A stretch of 38,863 bases of DNA, taken from contig JADEWQ010000051.1 in assembly GCA_015207585.1 (NCBI GenBank), positions 1 through 38,863 of the forward strand, in the 5' to 3' direction. Shown one piece after another: positions 1-6,566 of the stretch. Source of the DNA: Pleurocapsales cyanobacterium LEGE 06147. Lineage in GTDB: Bacteria; Cyanobacteriota; Cyanobacteriia; Cyanobacteriales; Xenococcaceae. Below the pieces are notes generated by a model, which was not told the DNA's origin, ran no database searches, and was given only the letters and a program-made list of their open reading frames with translations. Both the position numbers and the translations under genes were made by a program. Every line of letters starts with the position of its first letter. Position 1 is the stretch's first letter.

Positions 1-50
1 TTGACTTCTTGGGGATGTTGCTCTATATATTTCCAGGTGTAATTACTCAT
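1..50 (-). mobile_element. 5' end of a transposase gene running off the left edge
   Basis: Read on the minus strand, an ATG at 50-48 opens a frame that stays open to the window edge and begins MSNYTWKYIEQHPQEV. The YIEQHPQE pattern resembles the first residues of cyanobacterial transposases in which a lysine/asparagine-rich helix precedes the DNA-binding segment. Only about 16 residues are visible, so the IS family cannot be assigned. Its position directly upstream of a YjbQ gene that lacks its normal N-terminus supports an insertion. What is seen is an open frame; the transposase identity is inferred. Confidence 0.4.
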
Positions 51-134
51 TTATTTTGGCTTGTTTGACCAATTTATGCTTGATTTACTTTTTTAATTTT
101 ATTTATAATTGTATTTTGGAGATGTCTGAAGGAA

Positions 135-482
135 GTGAATAAAGTTGTTAAGAATTCGGGCATAAAAACGGGCATAGCCCATATTTTTAATATTGGCAGT
201 ACCGCCGCGATCGGTACAATCGAATTTGAACCAGGACTGCAGCAAGATTTACCAGCCATACTCCATAAATTAATTCCTCCCAGTCGCGACTACGGACACG
301 AACAAACATGGCACGATGGAAACGGTCATTCTCACTTACAAGCTACAATGCTCGGTCCTTCTATTACCGTACCGGTATCGGAGGGTCAGTTAAAACTGGG
401 TACTTGGCAGCAAATTTTTCATCTCGAATGTGATGTCAAACCCCGCCGACGGCAAATTATTATAACTGTATACGGAGATTAA
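135..482 (+). CDS. YjbQ/UPF0047 family protein, probably 5'-truncated
   Basis: This matches the YjbQ (UPF0047, 'secondary thiamine-phosphate synthase') family. The recognisable blocks are STAAIGTIEFEPGLQQDLP, the HDGNGHSHLQA histidine motif, and GTWQQIFHLECD followed by an Arg-rich strand near the C-terminus. Family members usually have about 140 residues; this frame gives 115 from a GTG codon. The open frame reaches back only to about 84 and that stretch (LFIIVFWRC) does not resemble the family N-terminus, so some 20-25 residues appear lost. A transposase gene starts just upstream and is the likely cause. The protein is soluble with no signal peptide. The physiological role of the family is not firmly settled. 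Activity of the truncated product is doubtful. Confidence 0.75.
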   Translation: MNKVVKNSGIKTGIAHIFNIGSTAAIGTIEFEPGLQQDLPAILHKLIPPSRDYGHEQTWHDGNGHSHLQATMLGPSITVPVSEGQLKLGTWQQIFHLECDVKPRRRQIIITVYGD

Positions 483-552
483 CAATTATATAAACTTTTT
501 AACCTCTTATCTACTTAGCGATCGCTCCCCTAAAAAGGTCTCCACCGTTCAA

Positions 553-1200
553 TTAACGCATCGAAAAATATTGTCTCCAACTCGAAGAAAGAAGCGGACA
601 AGCCGCGAGTTGTGCACAACGCCCTTTACGGTGATAAAACGCATGGTTCACCCGTGCAATACTCCACTGAGGCAGGGGGCGCTCGACTAGTAATAACGGC
701 TGTCCACGCTCGACCAAACCTTCGGATAGCACTCGGAAATACCACCCCAATCGACCCGTATCGATCGCTCGCTTCGGTAGATCCTTAATACGCCATCGTC
801 TTGCCAGTTTCCAGCAAGGCTCTCTCGGTTGTGAAACCTGAATCTGGGCTTCACTCACCGCAAAAATGTCCCCAATACAAACATCCGCTTCCGTCTGGCC
901 CGAAACCGTAAAGTTTTCGCCAAATGCTCCGTAAGAAAAGTTGGGTAAATCGAGTTCTTGTTGCCAATGCGGATAGTGGCTCGCAGCATAAGCAAGAACC
1001 GCTTTCTCAGGACCACCATGCAGTACCAGATCTGCCTGTCCATCTCCGACGAGATTTGTTTTTCCAAGATGAATCGTTCCAGTAATTGGCTCTTTAAAAA
1101 ACCCTGTTGTCCAAGGACGATCCATTGGATCGGTCGCGCCTTCCACTCCAAGTTGCTTGGGTAAACCAATTTGAATCGATAGAATGTGGGGAATATCCAT
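553..1200 (-). CDS. MOSC domain-containing protein (YiiM-like)
   Basis: A 215-residue MOSC-domain protein. The N-terminal part contains the family blocks GTIHLGKTNLVGDGQADLVLHGGPEKAVLAY (residues ~40-70, in pieces) and YGAFGENFTVSG. The likely active-site Cys lies in QPREPCWKLARR. The C-terminal ~50 residues resemble the 3-alpha extension found in E. coli YiiM. Family members act on N-hydroxylated substrates with a molybdenum cofactor. The ATG at 1200 is preferred over an in-frame TTG at 1206. It lies just downstream of the thioredoxin-like gene on the same strand, so the two probably form one operon divergent from the HxlR-type regulator, suggesting a thiol or redox stress role (inference). 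Confidence 0.85.
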   Translation of the reverse strand: MDIPHILSIQIGLPKQLGVEGATDPMDRPWTTGFFKEPITGTIHLGKTNLVGDGQADLVLHGGPEKAVLAYAASHYPHWQQELDLPNFSYGAFGENFTVSGQTEADVCIGDIFAVSEAQIQVSQPREPCWKLARRWRIKDLPKRAIDTGRLGWYFRVLSEGLVERGQPLLLVERPLPQWSIARVNHAFYHRKGRCAQLAACPLLSSSWRQYFSMR

Positions 1201-1214
1201 AAGCAAAAGGGAAA

Positions 1215-1457
1215 CTATGCGATCGTGGACAAATCAGCGCCAAAGTTAATATGAAAAACTTGTCCATCCAGAACAAGAGCGGGAACGGTTTTTACCCCTG
1301 CAGACTCTGCCTCTAAAATCCGATTGGGCGTTTCGGTCAAGTCCACATATTCCAAGTTGTATCGGTTTGAATCGAGATGTTGGACAATGGCGCGATCGAC
1401 TTGAATACAAACGCCACAATCACCTCGACCCATGTAAAAAATGCCTTTGCTTTTCAT
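1215..1457 (-). CDS. Small thioredoxin/glutaredoxin-like protein
   Basis: An 80-residue thioredoxin-fold protein with the redox motif CGVC near the N-terminus (GRGDCGVC) after one beta strand (KGIFYMG). It also has the conserved cis-Pro context TVPALVLDG near residue 60, where the fold places the substrate-binding loop. Its length fits a glutaredoxin or a NrdH/thioredoxin-like mini-protein. No signal peptide is present, so it should act in the cytoplasm. It precedes the MOSC gene by 14 bp on the same strand and is divergent from an HxlR-type regulator with two N-terminal cysteines, so joint control by a redox-responsive repressor is plausible but not shown. Confidence 0.8.
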   Translation of the reverse strand: MKSKGIFYMGRGDCGVCIQVDRAIVQHLDSNRYNLEYVDLTETPNRILEAESAGVKTVPALVLDGQVFHINFGADLSTIA

Positions 1458-1525
1458 GTTGTGATTCTCTCGTTGCTATAGTAAGCGATGAAAGAATGAT
1501 AGAAAAATCACCCTCGAACCGCAAG

Positions 1526-1556
1526 CAGGTACTTTTTCGTCAGGTAGGTACGTTTT
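1526..1556. promoter_or_regulatory. Paired AGGTAC motifs, candidate HxlR operator
   Basis: The divergent intergenic region holds AGGTAC twice, at 1527-1532 and 1546-1551, 19 bp apart, each followed by a T-rich stretch. HxlR-family proteins bind as dimers to sites in such divergent promoters, so this is a candidate operator for the adjacent regulator. It is visible as a repeat only; binding is inferred. Confidence 0.35.
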
Positions 1557-1566
1557 GGTTGTAAAT

Positions 1567-1914
1567 ATGAACTCACAAGCTCATCGAAACCAAGAAAAAT
1601 TTTCGGCGGCTTCCAGCAAGCTCATCGAGATGTTTGAAGATTGCATCGGGTGTAAATGGACACTTCACATCTTGAGCCAAATCCGTTGTGGTGTAGATCG
1701 TCCCCGCGCCTTGGTGAAGACGAAAAAAGGACTAACGACCAAGGTGTTAAATGAACGTCTTGCCAAGATGGTTCAGTTTGGCATTCTAGAGAAAATAAGC
1801 TACCCCGAAGTTCCGCCACGAGTCGAGTATCGATTGACTCCTTTTGGACAGGAGTTTCTCGAAATCTTGGATCGCCTTGAAGACTTGTACCTCAAATCGA
1901 TGAGTAACTTGTAG
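1567..1914 (+). CDS. HxlR family winged-helix transcriptional regulator
   Basis: A 115-residue protein matching the HxlR/MarR-like winged helix. CKWTLHILSQIRCGVDRP is followed by KGLTTKVLNERLAKMVQFGILEK (recognition helix region) and the wing PPRVEYRLTPFGQEF. Two cysteines in the N-terminal EDCIGC segment, plus a third in IRCG, are placed like the sensing cysteines of thiol-responsive members such as YodB, HypR and QorR. The ATG at 1567 is preferred over an upstream TTG at 1555 because the extra residues are unlike the family. It is divergent from the thioredoxin-like/MOSC pair and likely represses it (inference). Confidence 0.85.
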   Translation: MNSQAHRNQEKFSAASSKLIEMFEDCIGCKWTLHILSQIRCGVDRPRALVKTKKGLTTKVLNERLAKMVQFGILEKISYPEVPPRVEYRLTPFGQEFLEILDRLEDLYLKSMSNL

Positions 1915-2054
1915 AAACAACTGCATTGTAGAATCAGTCGCGATCGGCCCACCGACAGCTCAAAAAACACGTCTCATCAACCACCTCAAGATAATTGAAT
2001 GCCGCACACTGACAGACAAGCTCTAAACTACTGCCTCAACAGATAACCTAAGCG

Positions 2055-2142
2055 GCATAACGGTTGAACTCACCCGCCGCAGATAACCTCGAACTCCAAC
2101 CGATAACCTCTCAACGGTCGGCGTGCATTGAAATTGTAGGGC
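2055..2142 (-). other. Degenerate attC-like integron recombination site
   Basis: Read on the minus strand this 88-bp segment begins GCCCTACAATTTCAATGC and ends GAGTTCAACCGTTATGC. The layout parallels attC sites: an R'' box, an L'' box (TTTCAATGCACGCCG), a central region, an L' box (CGGCGGGTGAGTTCAA) and an R' core GTTATGC preceded by TCAACC. L'' and L' are imperfect inverted repeats. R'' (GCCCTAC) departs from RYYYAAC, as if one A were lost, and GTTATGC departs from GTTRRRY at one position. It starts 10 bp after the toxin stop codon, the usual cassette arrangement. GATAACCT (plus strand) occurs at 2042, 2082 and 2102, 40 and 20 bp apart. Confidence 0.55.
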
Positions 2143-2152
2143 TGCGCTGTTG

Positions 2153-2536
2153 TTACAGAACACTGACTGAATACACACGAACTGCTGTATCCGCCGTTGC
2201 GATAGTCAGACTATTTTGTAAAGCTTGGCAGATGAGCATCCTGTCAAATGGATCGCGATGTAGTGGTGGTAGTTTAGCGAGTTGAACTACACTGCTTTCA
2301 TCAAGAGCAAGACTGGCAATTTGATGCAGATCGCGCTGTTTGGGTAAATACGTTTCAGGACGCTCCGGCAAAGGTAATTTACCCAACTGGTACTTGACAA
2401 TGCTTTCCCAGACTGAAACTGTACTTAGATACACCTCGTTGTCTGGATCTCGAATAGCATCCCGAACATTTGCTGACAAATGAGTATCGCCACTGATGAA
2501 CCATAAAAAGATATGCGTATCTAGCAGAATCCTCAT
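2153..2536 (-). CDS. vapC: PIN-domain toxin, VapC family
   Basis: A 127-residue PIN-domain protein starting MRILLDTHIFLWF. The four acidic residues expected in the ribonuclease active site are visible: D6 (LLDTHIFLW), E44 (SVWESIVK), D98 (HRDPFDRML) and D116 (ATADTAV). It is predicted to be a type II toxin ribonuclease neutralised by the upstream antitoxin. The start is fixed by the fold and by a 4-bp ATGA overlap with the antitoxin stop, so the longer frame that opens at 2614 is not used. An attC-like site follows within about 10 bp, so the pair may be a cassette passenger. VapC specifically, rather than another PIN toxin, is a family-level call. Confidence 0.88.
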   Translation of the reverse strand: MRILLDTHIFLWFISGDTHLSANVRDAIRDPDNEVYLSTVSVWESIVKYQLGKLPLPERPETYLPKQRDLHQIASLALDESSVVQLAKLPPLHRDPFDRMLICQALQNSLTIATADTAVRVYSVSVL

Positions 2537-2769
2537 TTGCCCTCGAATGCCCTGAGAAGATCTTCCGGCAAAGGAGCATCGAAATCCTCTGGAACAGTAA
2601 ACTCGCCCGCACACAAACCAAATGGTCGTAATTGCTTATTACTAGCAATCGGTCTAAGTTCGGCGATCGGTTTATCTGCTTGCAGGATCACAAAAGTTTC
2701 GCCTGCCTCCACTTGACGCAGGTACTTAGAAGGATCGCGCTGAATTTCATCAACCGTTACGCTTAACAT
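2533..2769 (-). CDS. Phd/YefM family antitoxin
   Basis: A 78-residue antitoxin of the Phd/YefM type. The N-terminus MLSVTVDEIQRDPSKYLRQV, then GETFVILQADKPIAELRP, forms the DNA-binding dimer fold. The C-terminal tail (PEDFDAPLPEDLLRAFEG) is acidic and low-complexity, as expected for the toxin-wrapping segment. It overlaps the PIN toxin start by ATGA, so translation is coupled. Type II antitoxins usually repress their own promoter; no operator was identified in the 21 bp between it and the GNAT remnant, so transcription may start further upstream. Confidence 0.88.
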   Translation of the reverse strand: MLSVTVDEIQRDPSKYLRQVEAGETFVILQADKPIAELRPIASNKQLRPFGLCAGEFTVPEDFDAPLPEDLLRAFEGK

Positions 2770-2790
2770 AAGATAGCCTCGGTATAAGCT

Positions 2791-3188
2791 CTATGGATAA
2801 TACTCCATCTGATTCAATTGTAGATGATGGGTCGTATGCTCCCAACTTGGATGAGTTTTAAATCCCAATTTCTGATAAAACTCATCGGCGGTTAGCGTAT
2901 CGGTTCGCAACGTCAGTAAATGGTAATTCTGACTGGCTTCGTGAATCAGATGAGCGACCAGTAACGCCCTACTCCATGCCTCCGCCAAACTGACTCAACA
3001 TACAAATGGCGCAATCTTCCAACTTTAGGATTTTTAGAATGAGGGTCTCGATTCAGCCTGCCGATTCCAACTACTGCACCTTGGATGATTTCTAAAATCC
3101 GAGCGATGACAACCTGTTCCATAACTCTTGAGGAAAAATTGCGAGATTCAATATAGCTTTGAAATCGATACGCAAAACTGGTGGACAA
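2791..3188 (-). pseudogene. Frameshifted GNAT N-acetyltransferase
   Basis: Two overlapping minus-strand frames together spell a GNAT acetyltransferase. The upstream frame carries VVGIGRLNRDP and PKVGRLRHLYVESVWRRHGVGR, the acetyl-CoA-binding R/Q-x-x-G-x-G/A loop. It then runs into a stop, while the next frame continues ALLVAHLIHEASQNYHLLTLRTDT and DEFYQKLGFKTHPSW. The break lies near 2968-2973 and fits loss of a few bases in a GGGC-rich stretch. The N-terminus is also short: no convincing start exists before an in-frame TTG at 3188, right beside the attC end. GNAT genes are common integron-cassette passengers. Probably non-functional, unless the shift is a sequencing error. Confidence 0.75.
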
Positions 3189-3209
3189 TCACAACCGAAA
3201 CCTCAAGCC

Positions 3210-3270
3210 GCCCAACGTCCGTCATCACGCGCGTGCGTCTTCGCACGTCGCGTGCATGGCTTTGTTGGGC
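3210..3270 (-). other. attC site (59-base element) of an integron gene cassette
   Basis: On the minus strand the 61-bp site starts with R'' GCCCAAC (RYYYAAC) and ends with R' GTTGGGC (GTTRRRY), which are perfect complements. Inside, CATGCACGCG pairs with CGCGTGATG leaving one unpaired G, and CGTGCG pairs with CGCACG leaving one unpaired A; the loop is AAGA. A perfect outer stem, an unpaired central spacer and an L stem with an extrahelical G are the hallmarks by which integron integrases recognise attC hairpins. It begins 14 bp after the SDR stop codon, as expected for a cassette. No integrase gene is visible in the window. Confidence 0.82.
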
Positions 3271-3284
3271 CTGATTGTGTCTCT

Positions 3285-4268
3285 CTACGAGACCGGATAG
3301 GGGCCATCTGCAAACTTACAATCATGGTACCCCTTTGACCCGACCACACGCGCCAAAGGGCTGAACAGGTCATTTCCTGCGCTGAGCAAATCGATGATTT
3401 TCCGGAAGTCGTACTTGAGCTGCCAACCAAGCTCTTTCCGTGCGCGCTCGTTGACGTACACACGCTCAATGCCCGGAAACATCTTCCAATCGCGCCGAGC
3501 GTATTCGGCTGCGTACTGCGGAATTCGCCGTTCCACGACTCGTGGCGCGTTTACGCGCAACTCCGCAAGGTCATTGGGCTGGAATGGCGTAGTCGCGCTG
3601 ATGATGTACCGACCGAAGCCGATCGATGTAGCTCTCTCCAAAGCGAGCAGATGAGCATCAACGACATCTTGCAGATCCGCGCGCCTGTAGAGGTATTCAT
3701 TCGCCTTCACATTGAGGTCTTCGTAGGTCCTCCTGACGCTTGAATCGTCGTCTACCTCCGGGAAAAAGCGCGATGTTCGCAACACGACACACGCGAGCCC
3801 CTGGCGATGATGAAAGAGTTCGCATAGATTCTCGGCTGCGACCTTGGTCACGCCGTATATGTTCTTGGGAGCGGGTTGCACTTCTTCGGTGATCCACGCA
3901 GCCGGGGCTCCGGGAGGCGGTGTCAGCGCCCGCCCAAATGCGCTCGTCGTGCTCGTGAAAATGAAGGACTTCACGCCCGCAACCACTGCCTCTTCAAGAA
4001 GGTTGAGCGTGCCCGTGATATTGGTGTCGATAAATTTCTGACGGCAATGTGTGGCAACATGTGGCTTGTGCAGCGTTGCAGTGTGAATGATGGCATCAAT
4101 GCTGCGTACCCGATCGCGCACGAAGTTACGGTCAGCGATCGTTCCCACGAAGTTGGTAAGGGGACCCGCCTTTCGATCGAGACCCATGACTTCGTGCGCT
4201 CCATTGCGCAAGGTGCGAACCAATCCCTCGCCGAGATGTCCGCTGCTACCAGTCACCAAAATTCTCAT
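3285..4268 (-). CDS. NAD(P)-dependent epimerase/dehydratase (extended SDR), cassette-borne
   Basis: A 327-residue extended short-chain dehydrogenase/reductase. It opens MRILVTGSSGHLGEG with the nucleotide-binding GxxGxxG at residues 7-13. D31 lies at the end of beta-2, and the catalytic YGVTK (YxxxK) is at 138-142 after STTSAFG, which supplies the Ser/Thr. Such enzymes usually act on nucleotide sugars; the substrate here is unknown. Start: the ATG at 4268 with AGGG upstream fits the Rossmann strand, whereas a TTG at 4301 lies exactly on the cassette boundary. The gene is visibly more GC-rich than its AT-rich neighbours, is flanked by an attC downstream and a GTTGGGT core upstream, and so looks horizontally acquired as an integron cassette. 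Confidence 0.88.
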   Translation of the reverse strand: MRILVTGSSGHLGEGLVRTLRNGAHEVMGLDRKAGPLTNFVGTIADRNFVRDRVRSIDAIIHTATLHKPHVATHCRQKFIDTNITGTLNLLEEAVVAGVKSFIFTSTTSAFGRALTPPPGAPAAWITEEVQPAPKNIYGVTKVAAENLCELFHHRQGLACVVLRTSRFFPEVDDDSSVRRTYEDLNVKANEYLYRRADLQDVVDAHLLALERATSIGFGRYIISATTPFQPNDLAELRVNAPRVVERRIPQYAAEYARRDWKMFPGIERVYVNERARKELGWQLKYDFRKIIDLLSAGNDLFSPLARVVGSKGYHDCKFADGPYPVS

Positions 4269-4295
4269 AATGCTAATCCCTGCACGGTCTTGAGG

Positions 4296-4302
4296 ACCCA
4301 AC
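4296..4302 (-). other. Upstream cassette junction, core site GTTGGGT
   Basis: On the minus strand GTTGGGT (GTTRRRY) sits 27 bp upstream of the SDR ATG. In an integrated cassette the first bases after the recombination point (G^TTRRRY) mark its 5' end, and this core matches the attC R' GTTGGGC of the same cassette apart from the last base. The GC-rich cassette starts here and the sequence beyond is abruptly AT-rich. Confidence 0.6.
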
Positions 4303-4307
4303 TATTT

Positions 4308-4313
4308 ATTATA
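4308..4313 (-). promoter_or_regulatory. Candidate -10 box TATAAT at the cassette boundary
   Basis: A perfect minus-strand TATAAT lies 5 bp before the cassette core site. No good -35 hexamer is present at 16-18 bp, so this is a weak candidate for a promoter driving the SDR gene. Confidence 0.25.
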
Positions 4314-4470
4314 CGGAAACTTTCTGTATATCTACCCTATAGAGCATGATATCTAGAATTATTCTTTATACTCACCTTATATAGGATGTTATCCCGAATT
4401 TTTCCGTATATTGTCCTTTATTGGTACATTATGCAGAAATTTTCTAGATATCATACTTTTACTGAGATGT
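4311..4470. repeat. Four degenerate 40-bp tandem repeats
   Basis: Four consecutive units in exact 40-bp register (4311, 4351, 4391 and 4431). All begin AT and share GAAnTTTTC-like and TATA-rich blocks, then CCTTATATAGG-like and GATGTT-like ends. Each unit carries two weak dyads: AGAAATTTTCT in unit 4 and AGAATTATTCT in unit 2, and CCTTATATAGG in unit 2. The units are diverged, so the array is old or constrained. It ends about 9 bp from the integron cassette junction. Confidence 0.65.
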
Positions 4471-4543
4471 CTGGAGGAAGTTGTATTGCTAGAGCATTCA
4501 TTTTCCCAGATTTGTAGATACCAAGCTTAAATCCCAATTAATA

Positions 4544-5137
4544 TCAATCTAGCTCGCGTCTGCCCTCTAATGCTCTTGCTAGGGTTACTTCATCGGCATA
4601 TTCCAAATCGCCACCCATGGGTAAACCAAAGGCAATTCTGGTTACCTTCGTAAATGGTTTTAACAACTGACCTATATAAAGAGTAGTAGTCTCTCCTTCA
4701 ACACTAGGACCGATCGCTAAAATTAATTCTTTTATTTGTTGCCCGGTTACTCGCCGTACCAGCGCATCTATATGCAATTGTTCCGGTCCAATCCCATCCA
4801 TCGGCGAGATAACACCGCCTAGTACGTGATAAAGACCCGAATACTCTCTAGTTTTCTCTAAAGCAATAACATCGCGAGAGTCGGCTACGACACAGACAGT
4901 AAAGCGATCGCGATTGGGGTTGCTACAGATAGAACAAACAGGTTCGGCCGATAGATGAAAGCACTCTTTACACAAACCTACTTGTTTTTTAGCATCGATT
5001 AAAGCTTGGGCTAATGCCTGTACTTCTTTTTCCGAGCGTTTAATCAGGTGAAGTGCTAATCTCTGAGCTGTTTTTGGTCCTACTCCGGGTAATAGCTGCA
5101 GTTGCTCGATCAAACGAGCTAAAGGAGGTGTATAAAT
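4544..5137 (-). CDS. recR: Recombination protein RecR, probable ATT start
   Basis: RecR, which works with RecF and RecO to load RecA at gaps. Visible elements are the helix-hairpin-helix [17 protein letters not shown], the four-cysteine zinc finger CKEC...CSIC, and the Toprim domain ([15 protein letters not shown] to GPSVEGETT). The conserved N-terminus [13 protein letters not shown] is encoded upstream of the first canonical start (TTG at 5113). The frame has no ATG, GTG or TTG between a TAA and that segment; the codon in the Met position is ATT at 5137-5135, about 8 nt after AAAGGGAAG. That start gives 197 residues, the family length. The TTG start would remove eight conserved residues. ATT initiation is inferred; a sequencing error is the alternative. 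Confidence 0.9.
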   Translation of the reverse strand: MYTPPLARLIEQLQLLPGVGPKTAQRLALHLIKRSEKEVQALAQALIDAKKQVGLCKECFHLSAEPVCSICSNPNRDRFTVCVVADSRDVIALEKTREYSGLYHVLGGVISPMDGIGPEQLHIDALVRRVTGQQIKELILAIGPSVEGETTTLYIGQLLKPFTKVTRIAFGLPMGGDLEYADEVTLARALEGRRELD

Positions 5138-5510
5138 AGCTTTCTTCCCTTTAAATCGTTACTCTACTTAGTGTATCAATTAGCAAACAGAAAGTTGGGG
5201 ATGATTGAAGGAATATAGATAAGCGATTAAGATATCCTAAAATTTAAATAAAAAGAGTCATTCTGACTCCGCCCATAAAGAAATGGAGTTAATAGAAGAA
5301 AAAATTTTCTCTCGGCTCATCCACAAGAGACGAGGCATTAAACCTTGAATCGTTTATTCTGATTTCTGACTTCCGTTTGTAAAAATGGGGAGAGGAGAAA
5401 TGGGGGCTTGGGGAAACAATCATCCTCAATTCCCAAAACCCTAACATCCTATGGCGAAGCCTTGACTCCCGACTCCTGCCTTCTTATTCGTAATCTCGAT
5501 CTAACCTTCC
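5138..5510. other. Intergenic region with no gene seen
   Basis: About 370 bp between the divergent recR and msrP genes. No open frame with family resemblance, RNA gene or strong hairpin was recognised. It should hold both promoters. Confidence 0.5.
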
Positions 5511-6497
5511 ATGAATTTTATTCGCATCCCCAAATCTTGGGAAATTCCCGAACATCAGGTTACTGCTGAAAATGTTTATTTTAATCGTCGTCGTTTTCTG
5601 AAAATTTTAGTAGGTGCGGGGATTGGAGCAAGTATGATACCGATCGCGGGTTGTCAGAAGTCTGCTTCCGAGACAGCCTTAGAGGCTAGTTTAAACTTGC
5701 CGAAAATTGAAAAAGTTCGAGATAATCCCGCTTTTATTAACGCAAACCGACCCGTTACTGAGGAAAAATTAGCCGGACAATACAATAACTTCTATGAATT
5801 TGGCGGAACCAAAAAAATCTGGCTGAATGCCCAAAAACTGCCGACGGAAAACTGGAAAGTAGAAGTAACCGGCTTAGTCAAAAATCCCCGAATTTACGAC
5901 CTTGACGACCTCAAGCAAAAATTTCCCCTCGAAGAGCGCATCTACCGCTTTCGCTGTGTCGAGGCTTGGTCGATGGTCTTGCCGTGGATTGGCTTTCCCA
6001 TGAAAGCATTAATCGAGGCAGTCGAACCAACTTCCCAGGCTAAATTTGTTCGTTTTACTTCTTTCTACGACCCCAATATTACTACCGGTCCTGGCTTTCA
6101 TATCGGTTCCCTTCCCTGGCCTTATACAGAAGGCTTGACCATTGAAGAAATGGCAAATGAGTTGGCTTTTTTTGCTGTAGGTATTTACGGTCACAATTTA
6201 CCCAAACAACACGGCGCACCCGTACGAATGGTAATTCCCTGGAAATATGGTTTTAAAGGAGCAAAATCGATTGTCAAAATCGAGTTTATCGATACTCAGC
6301 CAGCAACTTTTTGGAACACTGTCGTTCCAGGAGAATACGACTTTGAAGCGAATGTCAATCCCAATAAACCTCATCCTCGTTGGTCGCAAGCGACGGAAAA
6401 ATTTATCAGTTCTGGCCCTGGTTTATCCTGGGAAAGAAAAGAGACTCTTCCTTATAATGGCTATGGCGAGTATGTTGCTAGTTTATACGCCGCTTAA
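5511..6497 (+). CDS. msrP: Protein-methionine-sulfoxide reductase catalytic subunit MsrP
   Basis: A 328-residue molybdoenzyme of the sulfite oxidase fold matching MsrP (YedY), which repairs oxidised methionines in envelope proteins. A twin-arginine signal NRRRFLK (residues 25-31) precedes a hydrophobic stretch. IAGC at 45-48 also resembles a lipobox, so the mature protein could be lipid-anchored. The molybdopterin-binding Cys is C149 in YRFRCVEAWSMVLPW. Conserved GFHIGSLPWPYTEGLT and PKQHGAPVRMVIPWKYGFKG follow. The usual membrane heme partner MsrQ is not adjacent. The next gene starts 69 bp downstream on the same strand, but any functional link with that AraC regulator is uncertain. Confidence 0.92.
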   Translation: MNFIRIPKSWEIPEHQVTAENVYFNRRRFLKILVGAGIGASMIPIAGCQKSASETALEASLNLPKIEKVRDNPAFINANRPVTEEKLAGQYNNFYEFGGTKKIWLNAQKLPTENWKVEVTGLVKNPRIYDLDDLKQKFPLEERIYRFRCVEAWSMVLPWIGFPMKALIEAVEPTSQAKFVRFTSFYDPNITTGPGFHIGSLPWPYTEGLTIEEMANELAFFAVGIYGHNLPKQHGAPVRMVIPWKYGFKGAKSIVKIEFIDTQPATFWNTVVPGEYDFEANVNPNKPHPRWSQATEKFISSGPGLSWERKETLPYNGYGEYVASLYAA

Positions 6498-6566
6498 AAG
6501 ACTGTTTGGAAAAGAGTTAATTTAAATAATTAGTCAGTCAAATTAATTGACACGAGCAAAAACCGT

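Noticed and set aside
2064-2285. Plus-strand frame across the attC-like site and toxin end
   Set aside because: It overlaps the well-supported PIN toxin on the other strand and shows no family resemblance.
4311-4470. CRISPR-like array
   Set aside because: Units are contiguous, 40 bp and diverged, with no constant repeat plus variable spacer pattern and no cas genes.
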